Positions 23,309-25,949 of a stretch of DNA of 25,949 nucleotides are shown in pieces. Below the pieces are notes generated by a model that did no database searches, was not told the origin of the DNA, and saw only the letters and a program-made list of their open reading frames with translations. This stretch comes from an uncultured Oscillibacter sp. (lineage in GTDB: Bacteria; Bacillota; Clostridia; Oscillospirales; Oscillospiraceae). The translations under genes were made by a program, and so were the position numbers. The DNA is taken from contig CAMXNV010000006.1 in assembly GCA_947245315.1 (NCBI GenBank), positions 1 to 25,949 on the forward strand. The letters are read 5' to 3'. The first letter of the stretch is position 1. Every line of letters begins with the position of its first letter.

Positions 23309-25591
23309 CTTTTCGTACATCGGCAAGCGGCTTCCCAGGCAGGACGCCGAGCTCCAGCTGACCGGGACCTGCCGCTATGGGGACGATTACTTTCCCCCCA
23401 ACCTGCTGATTGCCAAGGCCCGCTACAGCGACTATCCCCATGCAAAGCTGCTGGGCGTCGACGTCAGCGAGGCCGAGGCTATGCCCGGCGTGGCCGCGGT
23501 TATCACCTGCCGGGACGTTCCTTACAACCGCTTCGGCGGCGGGTAGGCGGAGGATCAGCGGGTCCTGGCCGAGGACCGGGTTCTCTACCGGGGCGACTGC
23601 ATCGCGGTGGTAGCCGCCGAGACCCGGCAGCAGGCGGAGGCGGCCGCAAAGGCCATCCGCGTCTCCTATGAGCCCCTGCCCGCCATAGCGGACCTGGACG
23701 CCGCCCTGGCGGAGGACGCGCCCGTGCTGCACCCGGAGCTCTTCCCCACCAATGTCTGTCACGAGCTACACATGCGCAGCGGAGACGCCGCCCAGGGCTT
23801 GGCGGAGGCGGACCTCATCGTCGAGGAGACCTATCACACCCAGAAGGTGGACCACACCCCCATCGAACCCCGGGTGGCGCTGGCCATTCCCAAGGCCGGC
23901 GGCAGCTTGCACATCATCTCTTCCAACTCCCGCGTGTTCAACTTCATCCGCCCCCTGGTCAAAATCCTGGACATGCCCATGAGCAAGGTCCGCCTCAGCG
24001 TGCCGGAGGGCATCGGCGGAAGCTTCGGCGGAAAAAACGACCTCCTGCCGGAACCCTGGGTGGCCCTCCTCGCCCGGAAGACCAAGCGCCCCGTGAAAAT
24101 AACCTTCACCCGGGAAGAGGACATGAGCACCTCCACCATACGCCACGCCTACCGGATCCGCCATCGGACGGGGGTCCGAAAAGACGGCACAATTCTGGCC
24201 GACGAGGTCACGCTGTACGCGGACACCGGCGCCTACATCAACCTGGGCCCCGCCCAGCTTTTAAAGGCGGCGGCCCACTGCTGCGGCCCCTTCCAGGTCC
24301 CTAATCTCAAAGTGGACGGCTATCTGGTCTTCACCAACACCCTCAACGGCAGCGCGATGCGGGGCATGGGCGTTCCCCAAAGCTGCTTCGCCTGGGAGTC
24401 CCACCTGGACCTCATCGCGGAGCGGCTGGGCATCCATCCCCTGGAGCTCCGCCGCAAGAACATGTTCGGCACCAAGGGGACGCTGCCGAACGGCCAAGTG
24501 GTGGACGCCGCTCCCGCCCGGGAGACCCTGGAGCGGGCCGTCGCCCTGTTCCAAAGCAGCCCCTCGCCGCCCCTGCGTCCCCGGAAAAAAGAGGCGTGGG
24601 CATGGCGGCCATGATCTATCCCCACGACTCCTGCGGCGTCTCCGGGGCCACTTCCGTTTTCTTAAAGGTGGACTCCGACGGCTCCGCCGTCCTCTACAGC
24701 GGGCTCAGCGACGTGGGGCAGGGCTCCAAAACCGCCCTCTCCCAGCTGGCCGCCGAGATTCTCGGCATCCCCATGGATAAAATCACCTTCATCGCGGGAG
24801 ACACGCATACCACCCCCTACGACGAGGGCACCGGCGCCTCCCGCACCACCTTCTTCTGCGGCCACTGCGTCAAGGAGGCCTGCGAAAAGGCCAGAACCCA
24901 GCTTTTTGAGGCCGCCGGGCGCATGCTTGGCGTCCCCAGCCCGGAGAAGTTTTACATCCAGGACGGGGTCATTTACCTGAAGACCTTCCCTGAATGCCAT
25001 GTCTCCGTAGCCGAGGCGGCCCATGCGTCGGAACGAATCTACGGACACCCGATTTTGGCCTCCGCCACCTTTTCCAGCTTCTCCACCCCCGCCGATCCGG
25101 AGACCGGCCACGCCCTCATGTTTGAGCGGCACACCTTCGGCACCCAAATTGCGGAAGTGGACGTGGACATCGACACCGGAGAAATCGACGTCCTGAAACT
25201 CGCCGCCGTCCACAGCTGCGGCACGGTCATCAACCCCAACCTGGTGGAGGGCCAAATCTACGGAGGCGTCCACATGGGCCTCGGGCAGGCGCTGATGGAG
25301 GAGATGCTTGAGAGGGAGGACGGCTCCGTCGTCTCCAACACCTTCTCCGAGTACCACATCCTTACCGCCGCCGACATGCCGGGCGTCATGCTCAGCGGCA
25401 TGGTGGAGCGCCCGGTGGAGGATGGACCCTTCGGCGCCGGGGGAATGAGCGAGGGGGCTCCCTCCCCGACGGCCCCCGCCGTGGGGAACGCCGTGGCGGA
25501 CGCCCTGGGCATCCGCTTCACCTCCCTGCCGCTGACGCCGGAGCGGATTCTCACAGCCCTGAAGGCCAAGCAATCCAGTCAACGCAGTTGA
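23295..25591 (+). pseudogene. Molybdenum hydroxylase molybdopterin-binding catalytic subunit, broken by a stop and a frameshift
   Basis: This is the large catalytic subunit of the xanthine dehydrogenase family, about 765 residues if restored, which is normal. It starts at GTG 23295 with AAGGAGG upstream. Codon 84 is TAG (23544-23546), lying in frame between NRFGGG and AEDQRVLAEDRV, where relatives read through. The frame then runs on to TGA at 24612-24614. Homology moves to another frame at about 24545-24592 (LAAPASPEKRGVGMAAM), consistent with one missing base near a C-rich run. Family motifs survive: GGSFGGKND, AMRGMGVPQ, the LSDVGQGSK loop, and the C-terminal GGMSEGAPSP with the expected catalytic Glu. 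The intact rest suggests recent loss or two base errors. Substrate unknown. Confidence 0.88.
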
Positions 25592-25655
25592 AAAGAAGCA
25601 ATGCTCCTTTTTAACCGGCGGGCAATTGCGTGTTTTGTCACCGGAGGATCACATC

Positions 25656-25949
25656 ATGAAAAAACTGGTACTCACCGACTTTGGCAAGATCGAAATTCAG
25701 GAATCCCCCATCCCGGTCCCAGGACCGGAGGAGGCCGTCGTCCAAATCCAGTACGCCGGCATCTGCGGTTCCGACCTGCACGTCTTCTCCGGCCTACATC
25801 CCTCTGCCCAGCTTCCCCTGATTATGGGACACGAGGCCTGCGGCTACCTGTACTCTATTCAATCCCAGCGGCAGGACGTCCGTGTGGGAGACAAGGTCTG
25901 TTTCCACACCGTCCGGCCCTGCGGGAGCTGCGAGAACTGCTGCCGGGGC
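25656..25949 (+). CDS. Zinc-dependent medium-chain dehydrogenase, cut by window edge
   Basis: ATG 25656, with GGAGGA seven bases upstream, opens a frame of 98 codons that runs off the right edge. It begins MKKLVLTDFGKIEIQE. It contains the MDR catalytic-zinc motif AGICGSDLH, the GHEACG motif, and the first three cysteines of the structural zinc lobe (CGSCENC, then C). It is the fourth medium-chain dehydrogenase of the window. It follows the molybdenum-hydroxylase gene by 64 bases on the same strand, with no convincing terminator between, so it probably belongs to that operon. It resembles polyol or threonine dehydrogenases, but the substrate is unknown. Confidence 0.9.
   Translation, partial: MKKLVLTDFGKIEIQESPIPVPGPEEAVVQIQYAGICGSDLHVFSGLHPSAQLPLIMGHEACGYLYSIQSQRQDVRVGDKVCFHTVRPCGSCENCCRG

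Noticed and set aside
23544..23546. TAG read as pyrrolysine or by programmed readthrough
   Set aside because: The family is not known to use pyrrolysine, no pyl genes are visible, and the separate frameshift downstream shows general damage.
25592..25655. Terminator between the molybdenum subunit and the last dehydrogenase
   Set aside because: A TTTTT run exists near 25608-25612, but the preceding GCA-AT-GC pairing is too weak for a stable stem.
1..25949. Mobile element, prophage or CRISPR array
   Set aside because: No transposase, integrase, terminal repeats, regular spacer pattern or tRNA-flanked attachment site was found.

Overview
The window looks like chromosomal DNA of a GC-rich Gram-positive anaerobe, most likely a gut member of the Clostridia (Oscillospiraceae-like). 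The evidence is an SMC protein of the Firmicutes type, strong GGAGG-type ribosome binding sites, near-consensus sigma-A promoters and GC-rich codon use. The genus is inference. No tRNA, rRNA, CRISPR array, insertion sequence or integrase was seen.

Left part (1-7391). A complete smc gene lies on the minus strand, followed 14 bases later by the start of a small membrane protein that runs off the left edge. Divergent from smc is an orphan 341-residue membrane protein with a good promoter. Next comes a methyl-accepting chemotaxis receptor (dCache-type sensor, HAMP, signalling domain). Its consensus promoter carries a perfect palindrome in its spacer. A strong intrinsic terminator at 7272-7322 closes the minus-strand operon that follows.

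Centre (7392-21404). This is one long minus-strand catabolic operon, transcribed right to left. It encodes two paralogous sugar-type binding lipoproteins, a fused RbsA-type ATPase, two RbsC-type permeases, a TIM-barrel amidohydrolase, a PfkB kinase, a class II (fructose/tagatose-bisphosphate type) aldolase, a metallo-beta-lactamase-fold hydrolase whose reading frame is broken, a short-chain dehydrogenase and three medium-chain zinc dehydrogenases. This reads as uptake of a sugar- or polyol-like compound, several oxidation and ring-opening steps, phosphorylation and aldol cleavage. The substrate is not identifiable from sequence alone.

Right part (21405-25949). An AT-rich intergenic region holds divergent promoters and three copies of AATATAACC. 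Rightward from it runs a molybdenum-hydroxylase (xanthine dehydrogenase family) operon: FAD subunit, 2Fe-2S subunit, and a molybdopterin subunit interrupted by an in-frame TAG and a frameshift. A fourth medium-chain dehydrogenase follows and is cut by the right edge. The two divergent operons probably serve one pathway. No regulator and no molybdenum cofactor genes lie in the window. Three reading-frame lesions, all inside the catabolic region, point either to decay of the locus or to base errors in the assembly.
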